In this document: positions 1 through 10,464 of the stretch, piece after piece | Numbering within the stretch: the first letter of the stretch is position 1 | Layout of the letters: each line of letters begins with the position of its first letter | Assembly (NCBI GenBank): GCA_027576995.1 | Contig: JANBQC010000235.1 | Coordinates: forward strand, 1 to 40,202 | Length of the DNA stretch: 40,202 nucleotides | Reading direction: 5' to 3' | Source: Dimargaris cristalligena | Lineage: Eukaryota; Kickxellomycota; Dimargaritomycetes; Dimargaritales; Dimargaritaceae | Position numbers and translations under genes: made by a program | The notes under the pieces: model-generated | Told to the model about the DNA's origin: nothing | What the model saw: the letters and a program-made list of their open reading frames with translations, nothing else | Databases searched by the model: none

Positions 1-1011
1 CTGGTCAGGGGCAGGGGTGCATCACAGTCAAGGGTATAAAATATAATAATAGAAAAAACAATATAATAATGAAAATGAAGGAAAAATGACCATACTTGTC
101 AGGGGCAGGGGCAGGGGCAGGGGCTCATTCACTCGTCAGGGGTGTACTTCCAATAAGTGCGAAAAATAAATTAAAAATAAAAGTAGGTAAAAAATGTGGT
201 AAGTTCACTACAAGTATCCTTCCTTTAGGACCTCCCTCTGGAGTTGTCCCTACATATATATTACTAGGCCCCATTGGGACCAGTTAGATGGCTTAGCTTA
301 TTCTTACCCCTTAGTTTACCCTAATAAACTCTATATATGCTCACTCCCCCTTATATTGACTAATAAGTGTACCTACTGTACATTACTTATATATACCTGC
401 TATAGCTATTATTATATAGTACTATACCCCATACCTAATACTAGTAGTCTACCTGGCTAAGCCTAAGCCCTGCCAACTATTAAATGCCTATCCTTAGGAC
501 TCTTAACAGACTAAGAGTAGTTAACCTAGGTGATATTAACTAAAGAAAGTGAAGAAAGGGTATTGAGTGGAAAAATATAATGCTAAAAGTATTTTAATAA
601 TTGTATTACCAATTATGTGCAATTATCCATGTTTTATTTTGGGCCAACAGTGGGTAACTGATTTAAGATTAAAAAATAAATAAAACTAGTAAATAGGTAG
701 GCAGTAATTCTGAATCTGAGGGAATACACTCATATTTATAATCTACAAAATCCTTGGACAATACTATAAAATATATAATTTGGTTAGATCCATAGTGGAT
801 TACCTAATGCAATTAAAAATATTTGATGATTGTCATTATATTATTTATTATATGGCTTTAAATTTAGGAGTAGGGCCTTAAAGATCATAGGATACCCTCC
901 TCTAGTAAAAAAACATACCATGTATTAAGATATAATATTAAGTTATCTAAGGCTAATGGCCGAATTATGGCGTAAAAAGCTAGCTGAACAATATCTATAT
1001 AGATTCACCAA
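1..1011. other. AT-rich, CpG-free left edge without a recognisable gene
   Basis: I see no supported gene here. The first 150 bases hold G-rich repeats of CAGGGG. From about 162 to 960 the sequence is AT-rich, full of TATA/TAAT words, and has no CG dinucleotide. The stretch from about 960 to 1011 lies just beyond the ALG14 stop codon and is its likely 3' flank. A 63-codon open frame at 96-287 begins inside the G-rich repeat and matches no family I know. The composition suggests old repeat or heterochromatic DNA, which is inference. Confidence 0.6.
102..123 (+). repeat. Perfect G-quadruplex motif (GGGG-CA) x4
   Basis: Four GGGG runs at 102-105, 108-111, 114-117 and 120-123 are separated by identical two-base CA loops. 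A two-run relative lies at about 5-16 and a one-run relative at about 136-141. The geometry fits a stable intramolecular G-quadruplex. It could also simply be a short CAGGGG tandem repeat. Confidence 0.75.
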
Positions 1012-2544
1012 TTAGACCAGGCAACCATGATATTCAGCACGCGGGAATCGATCGATTAGACCAGGCCATTGTACAATGAACCGATCAACTAAGGGGTAAA
1101 GCAAACGACCAGTAAGGGATAAACTTTTGACGCGGGCAAATGACTCTACATAAATAATTGACGGAGCCTTCAGGCTAAAAACCTAGAGATATTGTAATAC
1201 CAAAAAAAAATGGGGAGGAGTGGGACGGGGGTGATATAAGGCGGCACACAATATGCCAGTGGAGAAAGACGCTGTGATTAATGGACGTGTTGTGTAACCA
1301 AATAAGGAGGTATTTAAGACGCGAGGGTAGAGTAAATGATGGTACATGTTGGCGTATTTCAAAAATAGGTTCTGTAACTTACTTGGAGTAGGAGACAACT
1401 GGTAACTAAAGGTACACAGCTGCCGGGGCCATTGGTAAGCAACTATATATTATATGAGAAAAGTATTCCCCGCCACCCCACATAAAGCCATTAGAAAACA
1501 ATGGTGGCATCGATGAATATATATATGTGTATGTAATACTGGTTTAGAATACATACTAAATGAGAACCTGTATTGATTGGAGGCTGGATAATTATTTCGA
1601 CCAGCAACGAATGTAACTACCAACATCCGTGTGGTCCTGAAATTATATTCGGCAATGGCTACCTACTAGGTCGGGGGTTTTCTGGTAAAGAAGGGGGAAG
1701 GCAGTATAGAACGTGCGAGCTACTGATACAGGGGTGGAGAGCCACGTCTGCCCCACTTCCCGACTCCGCGGGATCGTTTCAATTGTATACTGGACAACCG
1801 CAAATAGATGTTACGCCGACATATATATAGAGAGAGAAAAAGAGAGAGAGGGAAGAAATTGCATAATATTAAGGTTTGTTTTAGGACTATATCAAAATTG
1901 AGATGTCGAGACGATTAAGTAATAATTTAGGGTAGATAGTTTAAAGCCAAACATATACCCAACTTACGCTTGAATCGGCTTGATTTAATTGGGCTTCAAA
2001 ATTCCGAGCCTTATCGGCACTAGCCCGGTCGGTATCCGTAACGAAGTACGTCCGGCGACGATATATATTTTGGTAATCTAACCACCGTATAAGACGAAGC
2101 ATTTCAGCGGTATGTCCACCTATTCGCCCCCCACCAACATATATATATATAATTATTTACAATCCGGGAAATATATAGAGAGCATAATACAATTAACCAA
2201 TAAGCTATACTATCACTGAATGGTGGTGGTGGGGCTCTTAGCACTTGGACAGAACGGCCTTCGGCATAGGCATTCGCGAGATGGTCGAGGCCGGAAATGA
2301 CCAATGCGGTTTAGGCGGCCAGCACCAGCCTGGGTCCTTCTCCCACCCATCCCTTACCTGAACCTAGAACGATGCCCAGGGTAATAATGGGCGCCGAAGA
2401 CGAATCCACTGGTTTACCAACAGTGGGTTGGCCATTTAGGGGCTGGACCGGTCGGGGCGGACGGAAATAGGGCACGACGGCATGAACTCGCCAGGCGAAT
2501 GCGGTGACCAATGCCAAAAAGATGGTGAACAATAAAGCGAACAT
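1012..2544 (-). CDS. ALG14: Alg14, membrane anchor of the UDP-GlcNAc transferase Alg13/Alg14 (5 exons)
   Basis: Alg14 tethers Alg13 to the ER. Together they add the second GlcNAc to dolichol-PP-GlcNAc in N-glycan assembly. Exons on the minus strand: 2544-2358, 2119-1968, 1789-1667, 1442-1383 and 1182-1012. Splice phases are 1, 0, 0 and 0 and give 230 residues, close to the human protein (216). Exon 1 encodes the N-terminal membrane segment (MFALLFTIFLALVTAFAW) and begins the GSGGHTAEML motif, which is completed across the first intron. Exon 3 carries IPRSREVGQTWL, exon 4 NGPGSCVPL, and exon 5 IIYVESFARVKSLSLTGRLL plus FIVQWPGL. All are Alg14 signatures. The start ATG directly follows a (TA)n tract. 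The next gene upstream (REG1-like) is on the same strand 1 kb away. The family call is very secure; exon edges rest on phase and motif continuity. Confidence 0.93.
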
Positions 2545-3570
2545 GTATATATATATATATATATATATTAAAATGGGAGATGAGCTACATGTAAGTGGTG
2601 CGTAACTTCAATAAAAATGCAAACCCTACTATTCTTCCCCTTTGAAGCCCTGCCTTCGTTTAACCATTGTGGAAGGCTGTAAGTTTAAATGTTGATGGAA
2701 TACATGCCTGTGGGGAAATTGGGGGTTTTGGGGCCACTGCTTGTGGAGAAAACCACCCACCTGTCCACCATATCCCATTCACCAGGCATCGAGCCAGCAG
2801 TCAACCCACTATTACTAAATCAAGTCAAGTTGGACTAGCCCCTCCCTCACAAGTGGAAGCTAATCAGCTATATCGGCCCGTAAATACTGGCATTTTTGCC
2901 AATGACCGTCCTCATTGAATGGTCTTGAAAGTCACTTGAGACCCACGGAATGCTTTAGCCTGGAAGAACTCTTTATTAATAGTGTTGTAGCGGAGGTGGG
3001 CGTCTTAGCCACTGCTAATCAGGCAGTCCATTTTAGGCACCAGGCACCACAGCGTATTTTTACAACCATGAAGAATTATTATAGTGTCCACCCAAATCAA
3101 GGGGGTCTCCAACACGGTAATAGCAGCGAAGTATAAGAGGAGGAGGAGCGAAGATATCGAAGGAGTGATAAAACAAAAAATACAAGAAAAGCGCGGGCGA
3201 AGAGAGGGTGGGTGATGGACTAGATAATACAGATAAAGATGGTAAGATGGGAGGGAGAAAAGGGGAAGAATGCATGCAGGTAAATGTAGGGCGGAGATAT
3301 GACGGAGAAGAGATAATCATCAGTCGCACCGCGGTCAAGTGATTTGGAGATGTCCAAAAGCGACACTACAAAAGAAAAGGGGGTGATATAATCGGGGAAC
3401 CCCGGTGAAAGACTCCCGAATATAAAAAAGTATACGGTAAAGGCGGGGCCACTCCGCTTCTGTTTCCTAGTGTTATCGATAAATAAGAGGGAATGGGGTT
3501 CGTCGAGGGGATAGATCCCCCTGCTCCGCCTCCGTGCGATCAATGGAAGCGCAGGCTAACTGGCGAGGGT
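2545..3570. promoter_or_regulatory. Spacer between ALG14 and the REG1-like gene
   Basis: This 1 kb separates two minus-strand genes, so it should hold the ALG14 promoter and the 3' end of the REG1-like transcript. A (TA)n run at 2546-2569 abuts the ALG14 start codon and may act as a TATA-like element. From about 3130 to 3440 the plus strand is strongly purine-rich. Plus-strand open frames at 2667-2918 and 2915-3136 resemble no known protein and are treated as noise. Confidence 0.45.
2546..2569. repeat. (TA)n microsatellite abutting the ALG14 start
   Basis: About twelve TA units lie immediately upstream of the ALG14 ATG (minus strand, start at 2544). Length variation here would change the 5' leader directly. 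Confidence 0.8.
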
Positions 3571-4851
3571 TTAGACCAGGTTATATCCGGCCACGATGGA
3601 AGAACACCAGCTGGCAATGTCGCGGATGTTGCAGATAATGTCCTCGGCGTGCTCCGCAAACGAGTAGTCCTCTGGGATTAAATCCAGCAGGGGAACGGGG
3701 ACTTTAACCGGCTCGGGGGACTCGAACGGGGCGGCGAGAGACGTAATATCGGACCACGGGCCCCGTCCACTCCACCACTGGGGCATGTATTCGCCCAGCC
3801 AGGACACCAGCGTGGCCGAATGGGCCATCACAGGGAGGGTGGGGGCGGAGGCCCGCCGGATGGGGGGTTCCCTCCGATCGAACGGCGACCGGGAGGAGTA
3901 GCCGCTGCCCACTAACCAGGGCCGACGGTTAGACTCCACTCGCCCAGGGTCAGATTTGAGAACAGTGGGCTCCAGACGGACAATCGTGGTACAGTGGGAC
4001 CGACGTCGCTTGCGGCGCGGGACCGAGGGATCGACGAGCAAAGGGACTAGGCTGGACTGTGCCAGTTCACTAGTGGCCCCACTCATCCCACGTGGACGAA
4101 GGGCGTAGACGGGTGGTTTGCCCTCAGAGGTATGGTAGTTGTCGGTGTCGTCTTCGTCGTCATTTTCAGGGTCGCTCCAACCGTCCAGCCCCTCAGGGGG
4201 AGGGAGCAGAGCCATACACTGTTCTACGGTAGACTTGAACCGCAGGCGGGGTTTGAGGGCACCCCCTTCCGAAGCCAATGACGTGTCACTGGGGCTGCGG
4301 ACCAGGGTTTCGGTAGAGTCGGCAAAGGACCCCGTATCGGCAATATCCAACAGGCTGGCATTACAAGAGGCCGGGGACCGGTAGAGAGAGGGTGAATTGA
4401 GATACGGCCGGGGCGAGGTGGGTCCAGTGTCGGCCCGGAACCAGTCGGCGGGGCCGCGTCGTTTCAGGGCCGGCTTCAGGCCGGACGGGGAGGTGGGAAG
4501 GTGTAGGGCGGTTGGTGACAAGGAGGAGGAGGCCGTGGGCACCCAGGTGTAGAGGGGCCCGTACAGCCAGGTTACGTCACTATCCTTGAGCCAATTGAGG
4601 GATTCAGGACGGACGGTCGGAAGGTTATTGCGGGTCTTGGCCCAGACGCGCCAAGAGGCGTTTTCTAGCCGATAGCCGTTGAGTAGCGAGCACTTCTGAC
4701 GGGTCACGGCCTTCCACGACTCCGCTAGCTCGTCTAGATTCCAAGTATGGGCCAGGTAGTCGACGCAGTAGCTGGAGGAGGGGTGGGAATGGCCGTCTTG
4801 GGCAAGCAGCAGGTGTTCTACCGTGGGAGGGGGAGGGACGTCAGGCAGCAT
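3571..4851 (-). CDS. REG1: Reg1-like regulatory subunit of protein phosphatase 1 (DUF1752 family)
   Basis: Fungal Reg1-type proteins target the PP1 catalytic subunit Glc7 to Snf1/AMPK and so control glucose repression. The 426-residue protein has the N-terminal family block at residues 29-103 (VDYLAHTWN, RLENASWRVWAK, SLNWLKDSDVTWLYGPL). A conserved LKPALKRR patch follows at 125-132. The PP1-docking region RLRFKSTVEQCMAL at 202-215 is the local form of the family's IHFN-x-VEQC motif. An acidic stretch lies at 226-237 and a basic RRKRRRSH patch around residue 283. The rest is Ser/Pro-rich and probably disordered. No intron is needed. I chose the ATG at 4851: the frame stays open for 52 more codons upstream, but that part has no ATG and does not resemble the family. 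Confidence 0.9.
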   Translation of the reverse strand: MLPDVPPPPTVEHLLLAQDGHSHPSSSYCVDYLAHTWNLDELAESWKAVTRQKCSLLNGYRLENASWRVWAKTRNNLPTVRPESLNWLKDSDVTWLYGPLYTWVPTASSSLSPTALHLPTSPSGLKPALKRRGPADWFRADTGPTSPRPYLNSPSLYRSPASCNASLLDIADTGSFADSTETLVRSPSDTSLASEGGALKPRLRFKSTVEQCMALLPPPEGLDGWSDPENDDEDDTDNYHTSEGKPPVYALRPRGMSGATSELAQSSLVPLLVDPSVPRRKRRRSHCTTIVRLEPTVLKSDPGRVESNRRPWLVGSGYSSRSPFDRREPPIRRASAPTLPVMAHSATLVSWLGEYMPQWWSGRGPWSDITSLAAPFESPEPVKVPVPLLDLIPEDYSFAEHAEDIICNIRDIASWCSSIVAGYNLV

Positions 4852-6600
4852 GGTGGCATGGGGACCCAATAGGCAAGAGGGAATACTGAGGGGAAACAGT
4901 AATAAAAAATAGGCAATGAAAAGATAAGGCAAAAAAAAGCAAGGGCGCCCAGAAAAGAGGAGAGCTATTATATGGACAAGTCCGGTTAAGCAGAGGAGAC
5001 AGGCCAAGGGTTAAAATACAGTCAGCGAACAACGACCGAAAAGAGAAGGAGGGAGAGTTAGTGGATTTTACCACGGTTATTAAAGAACAAGAGAAGCCCA
5101 GGCAGGCGAGGGAGGGGGAAGATAAAGCCCAAAATGGAAAGAAGAGAGGGAAGACTGTTAAGCTGCCCCTCCTATCTATCTACACAGACGAGGTGAGGTA
5201 GTCAATTTAGTTCGATAGGGAAGGAGGAACTAAGTAAGAAAACACACGCTCACTGGTGGAAAATGGTACATGGGGGCTATACTGCCAGTCGTACAAGGTA
5301 AGAGACGAGGTCAGTAAATTGGCCCTCTTCACACGCACAATTGATAAGGTGCTGCGATAACGGTACACAAGGAAAGCCAGTAGGGGGGAACTGACGGAAT
5401 CACGTAGGCGAAACCGAGGCAACGGGTAGAGTCAGATTCAGGCTGTGAAACAGGGTGTAGCTTATTTGCTGCTCAATTCAATTCGTTGGGGCGAGGCAGA
5501 CTGGCAATAGATAATAGACGGGTGGAATGAATTAGCGAGTGGCAATGGTTGGTTTTAAAGTCAGGGGAGTTCAAAGTACTATGATATCAATAGAGTAAAC
5601 GCACGGAAAGCGACATAGCGAGAGTGAACGACTAAGAGGCAGCCGACTGGGAGGGGGCCGTAGGGGACTTTTTATAGGGGACGGGGCAGTGAGTTCAGCG
5701 TTGTATGCGCATTGAAAGACCAGTAATTGCGCCATCTGGGAAAATGACCAGGGAAAAGGGGGGGACCCTACTATAAAGGTGGCCTAAACGAATCAACTAC
5801 CAAAACAGGGTCGGAAGGGGGCGGAGAACCCCCAGCCAATTGGCTGCAGACAAATAAGAGGGGGGGGGCTTTAGAGTGGGGGAGGGCAAAGAGGAGGAGG
5901 AGGGACTGCGCTAACTCCAAGGAGATAGGGGATATATCATCCTCTCCCCTCTATTTTAACGACGGCCCCCCGTGCCCATGCAGCTACCTGCAACGGAATG
6001 GCCGAGTGGACTGCTTTCTACTTTCTACTCTCTCATTAATCAGCCCCAGACGCGGTTTATCTTCCACATCATTGGCCTTCCTCCGCTTACCTTTGGTCCA
6101 CAATTAACTGTTCTTGCGAAACGGCTGAAACACTTTAATACCCCAGGGAACAAGGTAGATGGATGTGTCGTGTCAACCAGGGGGGTTGATAAACAGGCGA
6201 GTAGACCGCTTCCACCATCGCTGGCAATAGCCGTGGTCCTGAATGGCCTCTTCTCCACAAGTCCCACTACCGGATCGTAGACCGTGCCCCACCGCAAGGG
6301 GAGAGAAATGGTCCTGCGCTCCCTCCCGTTTAAGGGGAATGTCTCCCCTTTCCTCCGAGCCCTTTTTTACTCGCCAGTCCACTCGGGGCACTGCACTGTC
6401 GAGGCCCCTGGCTAACCACATACGGATATATCTATCTACGTTATCGGCCACTCCGCAGGTCCAAACGAAGTTGAATGGCCCCACACCTTTGGGGCATAAT
6501 ACTAGTCTGGGGAATATGGCAAGAGGAAGTCGCCTCTTTTCTAATCTACACTCATCCAAAGGAAAGAAATGTGTCGGGGCTTAATTAATCAGTCGGCGGG
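4852..6600. promoter_or_regulatory. Purine-rich upstream region of the REG1-like gene
   Basis: From 4852 to about 5950 the plus strand is dominated by G and A runs, including a run of about ten G near 5862. Transcribed leftward, the REG1 leader and promoter are therefore pyrimidine-rich, as is common in fungal promoters. Open frames between 5972 and 6584 occur on both strands over the same DNA, have no family resemblance and no convincing splice sites. I call no gene. Confidence 0.4.
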
Positions 6601-8264
6601 GCCCTGGCCCTTGAACCGAGATACCCACGAACCGAACCAGCTGATTCAATCGATCTATTTTTCCATTGGCGACGTGTGGCCTTTTGAGCAGCGAGTGTTC
6701 CTGTGATAGGAATCAGCGAAAATTAACCCCGAATCCTTTACGCAAATCCTGAAAGCACCCGCTTCCAAACCTTACGTCAGCAATATTTATCAAGGAAAGT
6801 CGTAGTAAGGGACAGACCGAACCCGTTCTCACCCGCTGCAGCACGGTAGTCATTAATGTTTGATAAGGTAGAAACTGATCTTTCCTCCTGATAAATGTAG
6901 CGGGATTACAAACCACTAGGCTCCGCTTCTTTAATCCCCCCCCCTTCCCGCCCACTCATCCCCCCAGACCAACTGAGGTGAAGTAGAGTTTTATTTAAAG
7001 TGAATCTAAGGCCGGCGACCTTTTGGTCATAATTGGCCATCCACACCCAGACCAACTCAAAGCACTGCAGATTCGGATATGCCCGCCACGTTTACCCCCG
7101 TCCATTGCCTACGTTGGAACATGCCAGTCACACAACCCTACTTTGATCATCACTAATAGGACTGCCACTCGCCAGCCGTATTTTAAGACCCGTTTTTTCT
7201 TCACGGGTTAAGCGGGACAAGTCGTCGAATAAAAGGCGCGGTAACCAAGTAGTGTCAATTTTACCCACCACTGGCGTACCCTTTCAACATTGATTGGTCG
7301 AATCTTGGGTAAGGCCAAATACACAATCCCTCACGCCAAGGATTTGGTAGCAAGGGGGCTCTTCAATTGGTGGTATCCCCATGGTGTCAGCCTAACAGGT
7401 GCAGAAAAGACGCCGGCCAACTGGTCAGTTTTATTTTTATACAGACCAAGGTAGTCCAAGGCTAACCCCGTCTGTCCTATTAAAAAGGAAGGTCTGGTTC
7501 GTGCGACTTGTGTTGGTTGGAATTAATGGCATTCGCCATATCGCAACGACCACCTCTTTTCACATCATAGAGAAAGTGAGAGAGGGAGTGTGTGTGTGTG
7601 TTACAAGGGGGGGGATTACGCATGTTCTACTCCCTAAACAGTGTGCGAATTAGTTGGTCGCACGGTAACCAGACCAGAAGATACCCAAAGGAGAACTAAA
7701 GGCAGTTCTAGTGACAACGGGCTATACAGTTGCGGGGGACCCCGCCGGCGTGTGGGAACGAAGGAAAGGTGGAGCCCACGGAAATAGACTAGTAATCACC
7801 GGGATACTAGTCTTATGCAGTATCATACATCACATCTAACCCAAATCGGCTAACGCCTTCATCCCTTACGCACCAGTGGACTCGACAACCCTCGAAACCA
7901 CATTAGTTCATTACTGGTCTCAGCCCGTAAATAATAATAAATCTACGCGAGGTCCACTTTAACCTCCTAACCATACCCCATCCCCTTTTGCAATCGCCTG
8001 TTAGGGGATAGTCACCCGGTCCAAGGGTCATCTAGAGTACCCGGGTAGGAGTGTTGGTTCATTAATCAACAAAGTAAGATATCGGAGGGGTATTGTTCTC
8101 GAGAGCCCCTGCGGCGAACACGGCGTATCTGACCGCAACTGGCATTGCTGTAATCGCTTTAAATAGAAGGCCTACCTATTTGATTGTACGACGCCCTCGT
8201 TACATCCATCCCCCCCGAAGGAAAATGGCCTTTTCGGACGAATATCAAACTAGCCAGAGTTAAA

Positions 8265-8468
8265 ATGCTGTGCCGTAAATGCCACAGCTGGTGTGATTGG
8301 GAATCACCGCCACTAGACGCCTCTTATCCCATATTGGTCCTACATGAAAAAAAAAACAAACTAATATCCGGTAAAATAGTTAGAAATATAATAATGTGGG
8401 GATTTGAGAATCAGCAGCACCATCTTAGTGATTTAGAACTTAACTTATATGGTTTGAAGAGGAGATAA
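8265..8468 (+). CDS. Orphan short ORF with a CxxC-H-x-WC cluster (doubtful)
   Basis: This is a 67-codon frame from the first ATG. It begins with MLCRKCHSWCDW, giving three closely spaced cysteines and a histidine that could bind a metal, and ends with NLYGLKRR before the stop. The frame is open for another 81 bases upstream to a TTG. I recognise no family, see no neighbouring gene, and cannot exclude chance. It is reported only because it is the most protein-like frame in the long gene-free stretch. Confidence 0.15.
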   Translation: MLCRKCHSWCDWESPPLDASYPILVLHEKKNKLISGKIVRNIIMWGFENQQHHLSDLELNLYGLKRR

Positions 8469-8625
8469 CCTGCAACTGAAAGTTCGTTTACCCAGCCACT
8501 GCCGGCCAGTAGAAGTATACCAGTAAATACCGCGGACCAGTTCTTTCTCTTCGAATCATATCGACTGGGCCATTTTTTCCGCCTTTTCAAGGACCCCCGA
8601 GTTTACGACTGGCGGCTAGCCTATC

Positions 8626-8650
8626 ATATATATATATATATATATATATA
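8626..8650. repeat. (AT)n microsatellite
   Basis: An uninterrupted AT run of about twelve units in the long gene-free stretch. Confidence 0.85.
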
Positions 8651-10408
8651 GCTACTGGCTTATATACGTCAATCATCTTGAGTATCCAGCCGGTTTCAAC
8701 CAAAGAGCGAGCCTGCCTCGTTTTGGGTTTGGCCTTTCCCGACCAGCATCTATTGGTACACCCATTTTCGAGAAAGAGGGTGTGTTTCTTTGACTGCTGG
8801 GATAAAAAATGGGAGAAATGGGTAACAATATCCTCTCGACTCGGTCCTTTGTACGCCAGTCGCGGCCAAGAAAATGATAAAGAAATGGTGCGGATGAATT
8901 CGTGAACAAAAAGGGAATACTTCTACCTAACTGGAGCACCACGCCTCCCCAAGGTCCCCCGATTCCACTTGTCAGGGCTGACCAGGATTCTCCGATACCA
9001 TCGGCCTATAGGGGGGGGTACCTTAGAAAGGCAAGCCCTCCCCCTTCCTGCATTTCTCCCTCCCAAAAACGATGGGTTGAAAGTGGGACCCTTCAATAAA
9101 GCGAGAAGGAGGAGGAAAGGGTTGGGCAAACCGAACGTTCAGCACATTATTGGTAAAATGACACGTGTAAATTATAATATGGGTGAAATTTAAACCAGCT
9201 GTATAAGGTTTTACATAATACGTGTATGGACAAATATATGTGAGAATATCTTTTAACCAGTAATATTGGCCTCATCCAATGGATTTTTCGTTATACAGCC
9301 TGAATGAACTTCTCCCATATACTATTTGGCAGATGTAGGTCTTGAAACGCACCACGGTCAGTTTTGTTCTACTGGTCCTGGCTTTCTCCCTGCGATATAT
9401 TTGTCCACCGGTGCTAAAAATAGTGCGGTGGATAGGAAATCAGTATACTAAACCGCTGCAGCAAGTCATGTAGGAAGGTCAACAATCGCAAAGTGATTCC
9501 GATTCAGTAAACAGTCGTGTGGGGGTACCCATCGTGTTATGGTTCTTTCACTAGACGGCCCCTTGCCCGATAAACCTTGATCCGGTGGACCTTGCCAGTT
9601 CTCGGAAACAACAAGGCCTTGTACCTTGACTTCTTTGGCAACCGCGTACTGAACGTCCCCCCTTCTTCAGCAACTAAACCTCCATATCGGTAGAACCTTT
9701 CTTTCCGCAACTCTTCCCAACTGCATCACCATATTCACAAATGGCCCACCCTCTTCTATTCAAGGAAGTGGACAAGGACCCACAGGACCAACGAAGGAAG
9801 TAAACAATCCGCCGTAATTGGGGACCGGTTTAAGGTTTAATCTAGCCATTCCCGTTCCCGTGCCCTCCCGTTTGTGGACCCTCGCAGCTACATCGCAGTA
9901 GTGGGTTGGTTGTATTCCAAAAATGGGATCATGCATCAGTGAATAGCGGGGGCCGTATAGTATACTCAGGTCGACGCTACGAGTACCATTGTAAGCCACC
10001 CACCGGGTGAAACGAAGACCTTCGTGGTTCTGCTGCATCATTCAGCCGGGAGTATTAGGCTATTCGTATTGGTAAGTGTACAATGCTAACTAAATACCCA
10101 GTCTCCTGATGGATTGTTTCCAATGGTACATCTTCCACTACTCAGTCTACTCCTCTGGCAAATGCCTCAGTTTTTTCATATAGCCATGATATTTACCGCA
10201 CCCTTCTAGGGCTACCCCAACTTGGACTGCAACTCAATCAATAGTAAACTGGCACCAATGAGGAGGCAGACCCATTGTTGATGCTGTAGGCGCCGTAAAT
10301 AATCCAACGGGGGATTGGTACCAGTAGTCTACCGTTAAACTCCGATTAGCCAGCAATGAACCACCCCCCCTCCATTGTAAGATTCATTCCGGTGTTTACT
10401 CCACGCAT

Positions 10409-10464
10409 GATTTCCAACCCAGCCTCACTGAGAAATGATTTCCAACCCAGCCTCACTGAGAAAT
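10409..10464. repeat. Perfect 28-bp tandem duplication
   Basis: The 28-base word starting GATTTCCAACCCAGCC occurs twice back to back, at 10409-10436 and 10437-10464, with no mismatch. The identity implies a recent duplication or an assembly collapse or expansion. Confidence 0.9.

Noticed and set aside
4852..5007. Hydrophobic 52-codon N-terminal extension of the REG1-like protein, looking like a signal anchor
   Set aside because: The extension has no ATG (it opens at TTG), and Reg1-type proteins are not membrane proteins. It is pyrimidine-rich leader read as Leu/Phe/Ser.
5990..6080. TGGCCGAGTGG word resembling a tRNA A box
   Set aside because: No B box (GGTTCGANNCC) at a proper distance and no cloverleaf arms.
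6173..6559. 128-codon minus-strand ORF overlapping plus-strand ORFs
   Set aside because: Both strands are open over the same DNA, there are no motifs, and the start context is poor.
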